Source: Clostridium sp. CAG:575 (GTDB lineage Bacteria > Bacillota > Clostridia > TANB77 > CAG-508). Taken from it: a DNA stretch of 21,893 nucleotides. The translations under genes and the position numbers were made by a program. Shown in pieces: positions 1 to 8,198 of the stretch (the first letter of the stretch is position 1; each line of letters opens with the position of its first letter). The stretch lies in the NCBI GenBank assembly GCA_000435535.1, contig FR884500.1, forward strand, positions 1 to 21,893, given 5' to 3'. The notes below the pieces were generated by a model. That model worked only from the letters and a program-made list of their open reading frames with translations, was not told the DNA's origin and did not search any database.

Positions 1-154
1 AAAGGGGACGTAGACAATTTGTTCCGAAAATTTTGTCGAAATTTAAAATAATAATATATAAAAAATGTTTATCACAATTAGGTAAGCATTTTTTTAAAAT
101 TTTAAAAAATTATCAAAAGAAATTTAAAGTTTACACAAACTTTATGATATACTC

Positions 155-191
155 AAAATAAAGAATGAGAGAAAAATCTTCTCCCATTCTT
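155..191 (-). terminator. Rho-independent terminator of the VWA wall-protein gene
   Basis: A 13-bp inverted repeat (161-173 with 179-191, 5-nt loop) contains one A/C mismatch on the plus strand that becomes a G-U pair in the minus-strand transcript. On that strand the stem is followed by a T-rich stretch. It lies about 30 nt past the stop of the minus-strand gene ending at 223, so it fits as that gene's terminator. The first 150 bases of the window hold nothing else that I can identify. Confidence 0.75.
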
Positions 192-222
192 ATATAGAAA
201 TTTTTAAAATAGTCCCTTATCA

Positions 223-1575
223 TTAAATATCTCTATTCATAAAACATTTTATTCCGCATATAGCAACTACTAATATGCTAACTGCAAAGAACGCAAATAT
301 TGTAATTTTACCTGTTTTAGGTATAACTTTTGGAACTTCTTCAAGATATACAACAGGTGTAATATTTGATGTTTTAGTTACAGTTTTTTCATCATCATCT
401 GTATAATTTAAGTCTAATTTTGTATTAGTATCTAATTCTTTGGCAAGAATTGAAGAACTGTAATTTTCTTTTAATTTTAATTTATATTGAACCGTTGCTT
501 CTTCACCAGCTTTTAATTCTGGAATAGTCCAGGTAATAGAATTTGTTGTAGTATCTATTTTATCAGTAATTGTTCCTTTTGAAGGTTTTGTTATATATGA
601 GAATGTAAAATTATCTACAATTTCTTTTGGAAAATAATCAACTATTTTTAAATCTTTGAATGATTTTGAAACTGGTAATAAATCAGCATAAATATTTTTA
701 GTTATAGTTGATTCTATATCATCGTCCGAAATATAATAAAATTTTCCAGCAGTAGGTTTTTGTGTTGTTCCAAAAATTTCAGAAATTATCTCATTATAAG
801 TTTTTGTTGCAGGTGTTGCAACAGCATCTCCATCTGTTATTCCAGTAAGCATTGTTATAACATTATCAACAGTTCCTGATAATGATTGAAGATTTGTTTT
901 TGTTTTTGTAATAACATCATCTGAATAGTAATTTTTATCATAATTTACAGCAACATTTGGTACACCATCAGATAAAATAATCATATATTTGTGAGTACTA
1001 TCTGTATTTTCTGTATAATATTTTTTAGCTAAAGTGATACCTGAATCTAAATTTGTTCTTGGTCCAGTATATTGGATATTAGATACAGCTGTTAATAAAG
1101 CAGAAGAATCATTTGTTAAGTCAGATATTAATTGTGCATCTTCTATAGTACCTTCTTTTTTAATATCAGTATTTGTTGAAAAACTAACAACTCCAATTTT
1201 TAATTTAGTGTTATCTTTTAAAAGGTTAGTAATTAAAGTTTTGGCTGAATTAATAACTAAATCTTCTCTTGTTTTGTCTGTATCAACAGGTGTTAACATA
1301 CTTTTTGAATTATCAATAACTAACATAATTTCACCAGAAGGTTTTGAACTTGTTTCATAATTGTTAACTCTTAATTCTAATGTGATTTCTTTGTTATTTA
1401 AATCCTTTGAGATTAATGTTCTTGTAGCTTTGGAATTATCTCCAAAATTAATTGTAGCAATAGGTTCTTTTATAACTGACATGATTACATCACTGTAAGC
1501 AGCCATAGATAAATTTCCTATTAGTATAAATAGTAAAAATAGAATTGATACAATTTTTAATTTTAAATTTTTCAT
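223..1575 (-). CDS. Secreted VWA-domain protein with a sortase-like C-terminal anchor
   Basis: Numbered from the upstream ATG at 1584, the product is 453 residues. The N-terminus has a basic stretch and a hydrophobic core (about residues 9-29) ending near MAA, a signal peptide. Residues about 85-300 form a von Willebrand factor A domain with a MIDAS metal site: D91-N-S-K-S95, Thr177 in GPRTNL and Asp206 in SDGVPN. A beta-rich region follows. The end is IPKTG (421-425), a hydrophobic helix (427-446) and a short tail with Lys and Arg, which is the layout of sortase substrates. I infer a surface adhesin or pilus-like subunit attached to peptidoglycan. The only good ribosome site, TAAGGA at 1585-1590, touches the ATG at 1584 but stands 9 nt before the ATG at 1575, so I prefer the latter start. 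No sortase gene is in view. The gene is a single unit, divergent from dxs. Confidence 0.8.
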   Translation of the reverse strand: MKNLKLKIVSILFLLFILIGNLSMAAYSDVIMSVIKEPIATINFGDNSKATRTLISKDLNNKEITLELRVNNYETSSKPSGEIMLVIDNSKSMLTPVDTDKTREDLVINSAKTLITNLLKDNTKLKIGVVSFSTNTDIKKEGTIEDAQLISDLTNDSSALLTAVSNIQYTGPRTNLDSGITLAKKYYTENTDSTHKYMIILSDGVPNVAVNYDKNYYSDDVITKTKTNLQSLSGTVDNVITMLTGITDGDAVATPATKTYNEIISEIFGTTQKPTAGKFYYISDDDIESTITKNIYADLLPVSKSFKDLKIVDYFPKEIVDNFTFSYITKPSKGTITDKIDTTTNSITWTIPELKAGEEATVQYKLKLKENYSSSILAKELDTNTKLDLNYTDDDEKTVTKTSNITPVVYLEEVPKVIPKTGKITIFAFFAVSILVVAICGIKCFMNRDI

Positions 1576-1599
1576 TTGCTTCATTCCTTATATTAAATT

Positions 1600-1620
1600 T
1601 GAGTTTTCTTGGATAACTCA
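1600..1620. other. Small inverted repeat in the VWA 5' leader; rest of 1585-1834 unassigned
   Basis: TGAGTT (1600-1605) and AACTCA (1615-1620) form a 6-bp repeat around a 9-nt loop, just upstream of the VWA ribosome site. The remaining intergenic sequence up to 1834 must carry the divergent promoters of the VWA gene and dxs. It is so AT-rich that I see several possible -10 hexamers, for example TATGAT at 1761, and no convincing -35 partner. Confidence 0.3.
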
Positions 1621-1834
1621 TAAACCAAAGAAATATAAAGACTTAAAATGTATTAAAGCTATAAAAAGTCTACAATATTTCATATGTAGTTAATAACTGT
1701 AAATATTTTATTACAAAAAAGCATAAAAAACAATATAAATTATAGAAAAAATCAAAAAAATATGATATGCTAGTAACACTTATAATTAATATAACCACAT
1801 AATTTAATAAAAATACTAATATGGAGATTTTAAA

Positions 1835-3724
1835 ATGTTAGAGAAAATCAATTCACCAGAAGATATAAAAAAGTTGAATATTGAAGAAAAAAAAGAACTG
1901 TCAGAAGAAATTAGAAAATATATATTAGAAATAGTATCAGAAAATGGAGGACATTTAGCATCAAATTTAGGAGTAGTAGAACTTACAATTGCACTTCATA
2001 GTGTTTATAATTTTCCAACAGATAAAATTGTATGGGATGTTGGGCATCAATCATATGTACATAAAATAATAACAGGAAGAAGAGAACAATTAAAAACATT
2101 AAGAAAATTAGATGGTATAGCTGGATTTCCTAAAAGTAAGGAATCTGAATATGATAATTTTAATACAGGACATAGTAGCACATCAATTTCAGCTGCATTA
2201 GGAATGGCAAGAGCCAGAGATTTAAAGGGAGAAAATAATGATGTAATTGCAGTTATAGGTGATGGAGCTTTAACGGGAGGCATGGCATTAGAAGCTTTAA
2301 ATGATGTAGGATATAGTAATACAAAAATGACAGTTATTTTAAATGATAACGAAATGAGTATTTCTAAAAATATGGGTGGTCTTAATATGTTTTTAAGCAA
2401 ATTAAGAACTAAAAAATTATATAAAAAATCAAGTATATCTTTAAAAAAGATGTTATTGAAAGTACCTATAGTAGGAAAACCAAGTGTTAAGGTTATTCAA
2501 AGTGCAAAAAGAAGTATAAAGCAATTAATAATTCCTACAATGTTTTTTGAGGACATTGGTTTTATATATTTAGGCCCAGTTGATGGTCATAATATAGAAG
2601 AGCTAGAAAATATTCTAAGATTAAGTAAGCAATTAGATAAACCAGTGTTAGTCCATGTGTTAACGAAAAAAGGAAAAGGATATAAAATTGCAGAAGAAAA
2701 TCCAGATAGATTTCATGCTACAGCTCCATTTGATATAAAAACGGGAAAAGCTAAAAAACAAAAAGCAGATGATTATTCAAAAGTATTTGGAGAGAAATTA
2801 GTAGAACTAGCAAAGGAAAATCCAAATATTGTAGCAGTAACAGCATCAATGAAAGATGGAACAGGCTTAACAAAATTTGCAAAAGAATTTCCAGATAGAT
2901 TTTTTGATGTGGGAATAGCAGAACAACATGCAGTTACAATGGCAGCAGGGATGGCAAAAGAAGGAATGATACCAGTAGTACCAATTTATTCATCATTTTA
3001 TCAAAGGGCATATGATCAAGTTATACATGATGTTGCAATGCAAAATTTACCAGTTGTTATGTGTGTAGATAGAGCAGGTGTTGTTGGAGCAGATGGAGAA
3101 ACACATCAAGGAACACTAGATATGGCATTTTTTAGATTAGTACCACATTTAACAATTATGGCACCAAAAGATTTTGAGGAATTTAGAAAAATGCTAGAAT
3201 TCGCTGTAAATTTAGGTAAGCCAGTTGTGATTCGTTACCCAAGAGGTGGGGAAGAAAAGAGTATAAAATTTGAAAATCATCCTAAAATAGAGTTAGGAAA
3301 AGCAGAAATTGTAAAAGAGGGAGAAAATCTTACAATTATAGCTATAGGAAAAAGAGTAGCAAAAGCATTAGAATTAGCAGAAAAAATAGAAAAACAGCAT
3401 GAAAATTTAACAGTAGAAGTTATAAATGCGAGATTTTTAAAACCATTAGATAAAGAAACAATAAAACAATCAATAGTAAAAACGAAAAAAGTTATTACTA
3501 TGGAAGATGGTACAGAAATAAATGGGTTAGGCACAGCTGTTGAAGAATTGATAGTAGAAGAAAAACTACAGGGAATAGAATTAGAGAAACAAGCATGGCC
3601 AGATGAATTTATAAAACATGGGACAGTAGAGCAACTTGAAAAAATTTTTGTCCCAGATGGACGGTTCTTGTGGGACATTTTTGTCCCATGGGGACAGATA
3701 TTTATTAAAGGAATAGTATTCTAA
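1835..3724 (+). CDS. dxs: 1-deoxy-D-xylulose-5-phosphate synthase, C-terminus recoded by a REP insertion
   Basis: DXS condenses pyruvate and glyceraldehyde 3-phosphate with thiamine diphosphate, the first step of the MEP isoprenoid pathway and a source of thiamine and pyridoxal precursors. Visible landmarks are HLASNLGVVEL (40-50), DVGHQSY (68-74), the ThDP/Mg motif GDGALTGG (142-149) with LNDNEMSIS, the linker HVLTKKGKGY, and the transketolase pyrimidine-domain motif GIAEQHAV with the catalytic Glu. GGAG at 1823-1826 precedes the ATG. The family-like sequence stops near residue 605 (WPDEFIKHGTVEQLEKIF). The remaining 24 or so residues come from a 51-bp REP element (3649-3699) and the bases after it, not from a normal DXS end. 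Length (629) remains near the family norm of about 620. The gene probably shares a transcript with the next two, since no terminator follows. Confidence 0.95.
   Translation: MLEKINSPEDIKKLNIEEKKELSEEIRKYILEIVSENGGHLASNLGVVELTIALHSVYNFPTDKIVWDVGHQSYVHKIITGRREQLKTLRKLDGIAGFPKSKESEYDNFNTGHSSTSISAALGMARARDLKGENNDVIAVIGDGALTGGMALEALNDVGYSNTKMTVILNDNEMSISKNMGGLNMFLSKLRTKKLYKKSSISLKKMLLKVPIVGKPSVKVIQSAKRSIKQLIIPTMFFEDIGFIYLGPVDGHNIEELENILRLSKQLDKPVLVHVLTKKGKGYKIAEENPDRFHATAPFDIKTGKAKKQKADDYSKVFGEKLVELAKENPNIVAVTASMKDGTGLTKFAKEFPDRFFDVGIAEQHAVTMAAGMAKEGMIPVVPIYSSFYQRAYDQVIHDVAMQNLPVVMCVDRAGVVGADGETHQGTLDMAFFRLVPHLTIMAPKDFEEFRKMLEFAVNLGKPVVIRYPRGGEEKSIKFENHPKIELGKAEIVKEGENLTIIAIGKRVAKALELAEKIEKQHENLTVEVINARFLKPLDKETIKQSIVKTKKVITMEDGTEINGLGTAVEELIVEEKLQGIELEKQAWPDEFIKHGTVEQLEKIFVPDGRFLWDIFVPWGQIFIKGIVF
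3649..3699 (+). repeat. REP element, copy 1, inside the 3' end of dxs
   Basis: This 51-bp element is built from alternating GTCCC and GGGAC arms: GTCCC-AGA-TGGAC, then GGTTCTTGT, then GGGACA-TTTT-TGTCCC, then ATG-GGGAC and AGAT. Over 50 aligned bases it differs from copy 3 (minus strand, 11220-11270) at one position and from copy 2 (10103-10153) at four. It is translated as part of Dxs and supplies about residues 606-622. Confidence 0.9.
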
Positions 3725-3761
3725 AGTTTCATAAAAAGAATAAAGTTTCATAAAAAAGAAA
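3724..3761 (+). repeat. Short tandem direct repeat between dxs and ylmH
   Basis: AAAGTTTCATAAAAAGAA occurs at 3724-3741 and again, with one extra A, at 3743-3761. It lies directly downstream of the REP-modified dxs end and may be a slippage duplication made when that end was remodelled. I see no other role for it. Confidence 0.6.
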
Positions 3762-3772
3762 AGAGGAAATGT

Positions 3773-4576
3773 ATGGATAGAACAAAAATTTTAAGCGAAT
3801 ATAAAAAACAAGAAGATAAAATTTTATTAGGACAAGTATTAGATAAAATTGATTTTGTAAGACAACGTGAAAAACTTGAATATACTGACTTCCTAGATAT
3901 GTATCAATTATCACTTGTAAGTAATTTCCTAAAAAAAATTGATTTTACAAATTATATTTTTTATGGAGGTTTTGAAGAAAGTGAAAGAAAAGTTTTAATC
4001 TTATATCCTGAAAAGTATAATTTAGAAATGGTTGAAAAAAATTATTCTAAAATAATAAAAATAATTAGAATTAACTTATCAGAAGAGGATTATAAAAAGT
4101 ATTCACATAGAAATTATTTAGGTGGAATTGTTAAAATCGGAATGAAAAGAGAAAAAGTAGGAGATATTCTAGTTTTTGATGAGGGTGCAGATATTTTAGT
4201 AAAAGAAGAAAGTTCTTTAATTTTAAAACAAGAGTTAGGAACACTTACCAGATTTGAAAATGCAAAATTTGAGATTTTGGATATAAATGATTTAAGAAAA
4301 CAAGAATTGAAAGTAGAAGAAATTAGCATTATTGTACCTTCTTTTAGACTTGATAATTTTGTATCAGATTTAGCAAAAACATCAAGAAGTAAAGCAGTTC
4401 AAATTATTGAAAGTGAAAGAGTATTTATAAATGGAAAATGCGAGACTAAAGTTTCAAAACAAGTTAAATCAGGTGACATTATTACAATTCGTGGAAAGGG
4501 AAGATTTGTTGTAAAAGAATTTGGAGGAAACACTCGTAGTGGTAGAACAGTTGTAAAAATTGAAAAATATGTGTAG
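3773..4576 (+). CDS. ylmH: YlmH-family RNA-binding protein with a C-terminal S4 domain
   Basis: The 267-residue product matches YlmH in length and layout. A long N-terminal region contains FYGGFEESERKVLILYP (near residues 64-80) and YLGGIVKIGMKREKVGDI, and an S4 RNA-binding domain occupies about residues 192-240 (RLDNFVSDL, SRSKAVQIIESERVFING, KSGDIITIRGKGRF). YlmH-type proteins bind RNA or ribosomes; the Bacillus homologue sits near the division genes and has been linked to ribosome quality control. An S4 domain at the C-terminus without an FtsJ methyltransferase excludes TlyA, the S4 protein often found beside dxs. AGAGGA (3762-3767) gives a well-spaced ribosome site; an ATG at 3769 runs straight into a stop. 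The 48-nt gap after dxs contains two near-identical 18-bp direct repeats. Confidence 0.85.
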   Translation: MDRTKILSEYKKQEDKILLGQVLDKIDFVRQREKLEYTDFLDMYQLSLVSNFLKKIDFTNYIFYGGFEESERKVLILYPEKYNLEMVEKNYSKIIKIIRINLSEEDYKKYSHRNYLGGIVKIGMKREKVGDILVFDEGADILVKEESSLILKQELGTLTRFENAKFEILDINDLRKQELKVEEISIIVPSFRLDNFVSDLAKTSRSKAVQIIESERVFINGKCETKVSKQVKSGDIITIRGKGRFVVKEFGGNTRSGRTVVKIEKYV

Positions 4577-4591
4577 ATAAGGAGAAAAAAT

Positions 4592-5182
4592 ATGATAATA
4601 GGCGTAGATATAGACGATACATTAACAGATATAAGGAAGGAACTTCAAAAGGCTTCATTTGATTATGCAAAGGGGTTAAATAAACAAATAAATGAAAGTA
4701 GTATGAGCTTTGATAAAAATAATGATGGAAGTAGTTTTAAAGAAAAATATAATTTTACGCATGAAGAATTACAGTATTTTTTTAAAAACATTCAAGAAAA
4801 AATTATAAAAAGTGCAGAACCAAGAGAAGATGTTGTAGAATGTATAAAAAAAATAAGAGAAGATGGAAATCAAATATATATAATAACAGCAAGAGATTAT
4901 GAATTTCATGATGATCCATATGGGATAAGCAAAGAATGGCTTGGTAAAAATGGTATAGAATATGATAAATTAGTTGTAAATGCTAGAAGTAAGGCTAAGG
5001 CTTGTTTAGAAGAAAAAGTAGATATTTTTATAGATGATAAATTATCTAATTGTATAGATGTTTCAAATGCAGGTATATTGACAATTAGAATTACTAATTA
5101 TGAAGATGAACATCAAAATATAGTGAACAAGAAAAATTGGAAAGATATATATGAGTATATAAAAGAAATAAAAATAAATTAG
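4592..5182 (+). CDS. HAD-superfamily 5'-nucleotidase, NT5C/YqfW-like
   Basis: The 196-residue protein begins with HAD motif I, GVDIDDTLTD: Asp6 is the likely nucleophile and Asp8 the acid/base. Motif II is IITARD (Thr of TAR), followed by a Lys-containing stretch SKAKACLEEKVD and motif IV FIDDK. This order and the small alpha-helical cap (about residues 12-90) fit the cytosolic 5'(3')-deoxyribonucleotidase type (NT5C, B. subtilis YqfW), which dephosphorylates nucleoside monophosphates. Actual substrate specificity cannot be read from the sequence. TAAGGAG (4578-4584) is the ribosome site, and the gene starts 15 nt after ylmH, so the two are probably cotranscribed. It ends at a bidirectional terminator. 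Confidence 0.75.
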   Translation: MIIGVDIDDTLTDIRKELQKASFDYAKGLNKQINESSMSFDKNNDGSSFKEKYNFTHEELQYFFKNIQEKIIKSAEPREDVVECIKKIREDGNQIYIITARDYEFHDDPYGISKEWLGKNGIEYDKLVVNARSKAKACLEEKVDIFIDDKLSNCIDVSNAGILTIRITNYEDEHQNIVNKKNWKDIYEYIKEIKIN

Positions 5183-5188
5183 AAGTGT

Positions 5189-5224
5189 TAAAATAAGGAA
5201 AGTCATGTGATTTTCCTTATTTTA
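5189..5224. terminator. Bidirectional terminator between the nucleotidase gene and rimI
   Basis: A perfect 13-bp inverted repeat (5189-5201 with 5212-5224, 10-nt loop) has A-rich and T-rich outer arms. It sits between two convergent genes (stops at 5182 and 5228), so it can end transcripts from both sides. Confidence 0.8.
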
Positions 5225-5227
5225 GAA

Positions 5228-5662
5228 TTATAATATTTTATTCATAATAATAGCATCATCATCATTGTAGTAATTTTTTCTAACACTAATTTGCTCAAAA
5301 CCATATTTTTTATACAAAAGAATTGCAGGAGTATTTTTTTCATTGACTTCTAGCATAATAGAAAGAATATTATTTTTTTTAGCATATTTAAGTAAATTAT
5401 CTAAAAGTAAAGAACCAATGTGTTGGTTTCTTGCACTTTTTTTAACAACAATATTCATTAAATCTGCTTCATCAAAAATAATTTTAATTCCAGCAAAACC
5501 GATAATTTCATTTTCATATTTAGCAACGAGAAAATAAGAATTTTTACTTTCAATTTCTTGTTTTAATGTATCAGGATTCCAAAAATCATCAAAATCAGAA
5601 AGCAGATTGTCAGATATTGTATAAAAATCATTTATAGTCATTTTATTGAATTGTAAATCCAT
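5228..5662 (-). CDS. rimI: Ribosomal-protein-alanine N-acetyltransferase (GNAT)
   Basis: This 144-residue GNAT protein carries the acetyl-CoA pyrophosphate loop ARNQHIGSLL at about residues 77-86, the VNEKNTPAILLYKKYGF segment and the RimI-type end NYYNDDDAIIMNK. RimI acetylates the N-terminal alanine of ribosomal protein S18. It is the third gene of tsaE-tsaB-rimI, a common order in Firmicutes, and begins 3 nt after the tsaB stop. Its ribosome site (AAGGA at 5675-5679) lies inside the end of tsaB and is about 12 nt from the ATG, so translation is probably coupled. Family membership is clear; the S18 role rests on gene order and homology. Confidence 0.88.
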   Translation of the reverse strand: MDLQFNKMTINDFYTISDNLLSDFDDFWNPDTLKQEIESKNSYFLVAKYENEIIGFAGIKIIFDEADLMNIVVKKSARNQHIGSLLLDNLLKYAKKNNILSIMLEVNEKNTPAILLYKKYGFEQISVRKNYYNDDDAIIMNKIL

Positions 5663-5665
5663 AAA

Positions 5666-6322
5666 CTATGCATTTCCTTTCTCTTCTAATTGTCTTTCTG
5701 CTTGAGATTTTTTTAAGTATAAAGGTAAAATTTCTTCACCGTGGAAATTATTTCTAGTAAATTTTTTTAGAGCTGCAAGATTTAAATTTTCAACAGATAA
5801 ATGGTTAAATAAAGATTTACTAGAAAATGCATCTCCAACAAATTTTATCTCTTTATTTGAATATTTAGAATCTAATAAATCAGTTACTTCTTGTTTTGTT
5901 TTTGCAGAAGGTGCTTCTAAAATTATATATTCATTATTTCTTAATTCATATAAAGCAAAATAACAATTATCATTTTTGCAGTCTATTGCACTACAAACAA
6001 TTGATGGTTCTTTAATTTGATAAGCTAAAATTTCTAAACTATCAATACCAACGCAAGGGATTGTTAAACTATCAGAAAAAGCTTTAGCTGTTGCAACACC
6101 TATTCGTATACCTGTAAAAGAACCAGGTCCAATATCGACAGCAATTAAATCAAAATCTTTTAATACAAGAGAATTTTTTTCTAAAATCTGTTTTAAAATA
6201 GGCATCAATGTTTCAGAATGAGTTAGCCCATTATTCAATTCTATTTTATCAATTAATTTTTCGTTTTCAAAAATTCCAACACCACATAATTTACTAGAGG
6301 TATCAATACATAAAATCTTCAA
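5666..6322 (-). CDS. tsaB: tRNA t6A37 biosynthesis protein TsaB, TTG start
   Basis: TsaB is the ASKHA-fold partner of TsaD in the complex that transfers threonylcarbamoyl to A37 of ANN-reading tRNAs. The 218-residue product shows the family start ILCIDTSSKLCGVGIF, the THSETLMP segment and the signature DIGPGSFTGIRIG at about residues 64-76, followed by VGIDSLEILA. Length is normal. The first codon is TTG (6320-6322); the conserved ILCIDTS begins two residues later and AGGAAG lies about 8-10 nt upstream, so TTG is a credible start and no ATG would keep the conserved N-terminus. It lies 19 nt after tsaE and 3 nt before rimI in one operon. The tsaD gene is not in the window. Confidence 0.93.
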   Translation of the reverse strand: MKILCIDTSSKLCGVGIFENEKLIDKIELNNGLTHSETLMPILKQILEKNSLVLKDFDLIAVDIGPGSFTGIRIGVATAKAFSDSLTIPCVGIDSLEILAYQIKEPSIVCSAIDCKNDNCYFALYELRNNEYIILEAPSAKTKQEVTDLLDSKYSNKEIKFVGDAFSSKSLFNHLSVENLNLAALKKFTRNNFHGEEILPLYLKKSQAERQLEEKGNA

Positions 6323-6341
6323 AATAACACTTCCTTTATTA

Positions 6342-6809
6342 TTAATTAAAATTTTCTATTAATTTGTCAAATTTTGAGCCATGAGATGTAAGGTTTAAAA
6401 TTCGACTATTTTCATTTCTATTTTCAATATTTTTCGAAAAAGTAATTTCTAAATAATCTTTTGGAAGAGCATCTTTAATTAATTCTCCCCACTCTATTAA
6501 ACAGATTCCTTTTTCAAAATATTCTTCTCCACCAATTTCATAAAATTCAGAAGAATCTTCTAATCTGTAAACATCAAAATGATAGATATTTATATCATTT
6601 TTACAATATTTATTTACAATAGTAAATGTAGGACTTGATATTTCATTTTCTAATCCAAAATAAGATAAAAAGCCTTCTGTAAACTTTGTTTTGCCAGCTC
6701 CTAGCTCGCCAGTAAGAACGATAATATCTTTTGGCTTTAAATAAGAAGCAAGTTTTTTTCCGAAATTTAAAGTATCTTTTTCAGAATTAGAGTAAAAAGT
6801 ATAATTCAT
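6342..6809 (-). CDS. tsaE: tRNA t6A37 biosynthesis ATPase TsaE
   Basis: TsaE is the ATPase that resets the TsaB-TsaD complex during t6A synthesis. In this 155-residue protein the Walker A loop is GELGAGKT (34-41). It is followed by the family segment SSPTFTIVNKY, the YHFDVYRLED strand and the LIEWGE motif that completes the active site. Length matches the family (about 150). AGGAGG (6820-6825 on the plus strand) stands 10 nt before the ATG. It is the first gene of the minus-strand operon tsaE-tsaB-rimI and is divergent from mreB. Confidence 0.93.
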   Translation of the reverse strand: MNYTFYSNSEKDTLNFGKKLASYLKPKDIIVLTGELGAGKTKFTEGFLSYFGLENEISSPTFTIVNKYCKNDINIYHFDVYRLEDSSEFYEIGGEEYFEKGICLIEWGELIKDALPKDYLEITFSKNIENRNENSRILNLTSHGSKFDKLIENFN

Positions 6810-6901
6810 AATAGAAAATCCTCCTAAAATTAATTTATATATTGTATATTAAATATAGTAATTATTATAATATAAAAAAATGAAAATTTCAATCAAATGT
6901 A

Positions 6902-6930
6902 TTGATTATTTTCTAAACATGTAATATAAT
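6902..6930 (+). promoter_or_regulatory. Sigma-A promoter, probably for mreB
   Basis: TTGATT (6902-6907) and TATAAT (6925-6930) are separated by exactly 17 nt. Transcription would start near 6937, giving mreB a leader of about 160 nt. The other strand of this 288-nt gap must also carry the tsaE promoter, which I cannot pick out. Confidence 0.6.
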
Positions 6931-6998
6931 CGTAACGAATTTGTAATAAAAGTGAAATAAAAATATTTTAACTTAAAAATATTAGAAATAATAAGAAT

Positions 6999-7050
6999 AT
7001 TAGTGGCATAGATTTAAAAGATTATAATATTCCTCATGTCACGTACTAAT
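6999..7050 (+). other. Inverted repeat in the mreB leader
   Basis: ATTAG-TGGCAT (6999-7009) can pair with ATGTCA (7036-7041) and, after a 4-nt bulge, with CTAAT (7046-7050); one pair is G-U. It has no T-tract and lies well short of the mreB ribosome site, so it is not an obvious terminator. It could be a leader structure or chance in AT-rich sequence. Confidence 0.35.
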
Positions 7051-7097
7051 GATAGAAATACCCAAATGGTAAAACTAATTTAGAAGGGAAGAGGGTT

Positions 7098-8102
7098 ATG
7101 TTTAAATTTGGTTTTGGACAAGATGTTGGAATAGATTTAGGAACTGCAACAGTAATTGTATATGTAAAAGGAAAAGGAATTGTACTTAGAGAACCATCAG
7201 TAGTAGCTGTTGATAATAATTCAGGAGATGTATTAGCAGTTGGTGGAGAGGCTAGAAGAATGCTAGGAAGAACACCAGGAAATATTATAGCAACAAGGCC
7301 TTTAAGAGAAGGCGTTATATCTAATTATACAGTAACTGAAAAAATGCTTAAATATTTTATAGGGAAAGTATGTGGAAAATCATTATTTGCTCCAAGAATT
7401 ATGATTTGTATACCATCACAAGTAACCGAAGTTGAGAAAAAAGCAGTTATAGATGCAGCAATGCAAGCAGGAGCAAGGAAAGTTTATTTAATAGAAGAAC
7501 CAATTGCAGCCGCTATTGGAGCTGGAATAGATATAGCAAAACCTTGTGGAAACATGGTTGTAGATATTGGCGGAGGAACAACAGATATTGCTGTAATTTC
7601 TTTAGGAGGTTCAGTTGTTAATGCTTCTTTAAAAGTTGCAGGAGATAAATTTGATGAGTATATTGTTAAATATGTTAAAAGAAAACACAATATAGTTATA
7701 GGAGAAAGAACAGCAGAAGATTTAAAAGTAAATATAGGATGTGTTTATCCAAAAATTCAAGATGCAGAAATGGATATTAGAGGAAGAGATTTATCAACAG
7801 GATTACCAAAAACAGTAACAGTACATTCAAGTGAAATGTTAGAAGCATTAATAGAACCAGCAATGATGATTGTTGATGCTGTACATGGAGTTCTAGAAAG
7901 GACACCACCTGAACTTGCAGCAGACATTAGTGATAAAGGAATTTATATGACAGGTGGAGGTTGCTTAATAGATGGCTTAGATAAATTGTTGCAAGAAAAA
8001 ACAGGAATTAATGTTATGATTGCTCAAGATTCTGTTTCATGTGTAGCTTTAGGTACAGGAAAAGCATTAGATAATTTAGATGTATTAGATGCAAGAAAGT
8101 AA
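7098..8102 (+). CDS. mreB: Rod-shape-determining actin homologue MreB/Mbl
   Basis: MreB forms membrane-bound filaments that direct lateral wall synthesis in rod-shaped cells. The 334-residue product has the actin-fold nucleotide motifs in order: phosphate 1 GIDLGTATV (about 12-20), connect 1 near EEPIAAAIGAG, phosphate 2 VVDIGGGTTDIAVIS and the adenosine motif MTGGGCLIDGL. The ERTAEDLK segment is also typical. Length equals MreB and Mbl of Bacillus (333-337), and I cannot separate those paralogues. mreC and mreD are absent here, so this may be the stand-alone Mbl-like copy. The ribosome site is the purine-rich AGAAGGGAAGAGGG just before the ATG. A 27-bp tandem repeat and a hairpin separate it from mtaB. 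Confidence 0.93.
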   Translation: MFKFGFGQDVGIDLGTATVIVYVKGKGIVLREPSVVAVDNNSGDVLAVGGEARRMLGRTPGNIIATRPLREGVISNYTVTEKMLKYFIGKVCGKSLFAPRIMICIPSQVTEVEKKAVIDAAMQAGARKVYLIEEPIAAAIGAGIDIAKPCGNMVVDIGGGTTDIAVISLGGSVVNASLKVAGDKFDEYIVKYVKRKHNIVIGERTAEDLKVNIGCVYPKIQDAEMDIRGRDLSTGLPKTVTVHSSEMLEALIEPAMMIVDAVHGVLERTPPELAADISDKGIYMTGGGCLIDGLDKLLQEKTGINVMIAQDSVSCVALGTGKALDNLDVLDARK

Positions 8103-8117
8103 AAAAATAATGAGCAT

Positions 8118-8198
8118 ACAAATCAGGTTAAAAAATACAAATGTACAAATCATGTTGAAAAATATAAATATATAAATCAGGTTGAAAAATAATTATAG
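8118..8198 (+). repeat. Three tandem 27-bp repeats downstream of mreB
   Basis: Units start at 8118, 8145 and 8172, each like ACAAATCAGGTT plus GAAAAATAYAAAT, with a few substitutions between copies (unit 1 has GGTTA, unit 2 has CATGTTG). The period is exactly 27. Each unit carries the AAATCAGGTTG core that is complementary to a single downstream arm at 8211-8221. Confidence 0.85.

Noticed and set aside
1..60. Possible REP fragment (GGGGAC near position 4) at the window edge
   Set aside because: Only six bases match and the GGTTCT linker and second arm are missing. The edge also cuts the context.
8118..8198. CRISPR array
   Set aside because: Three directly abutting 27-bp units without spacers and without cas genes are a simple tandem repeat.
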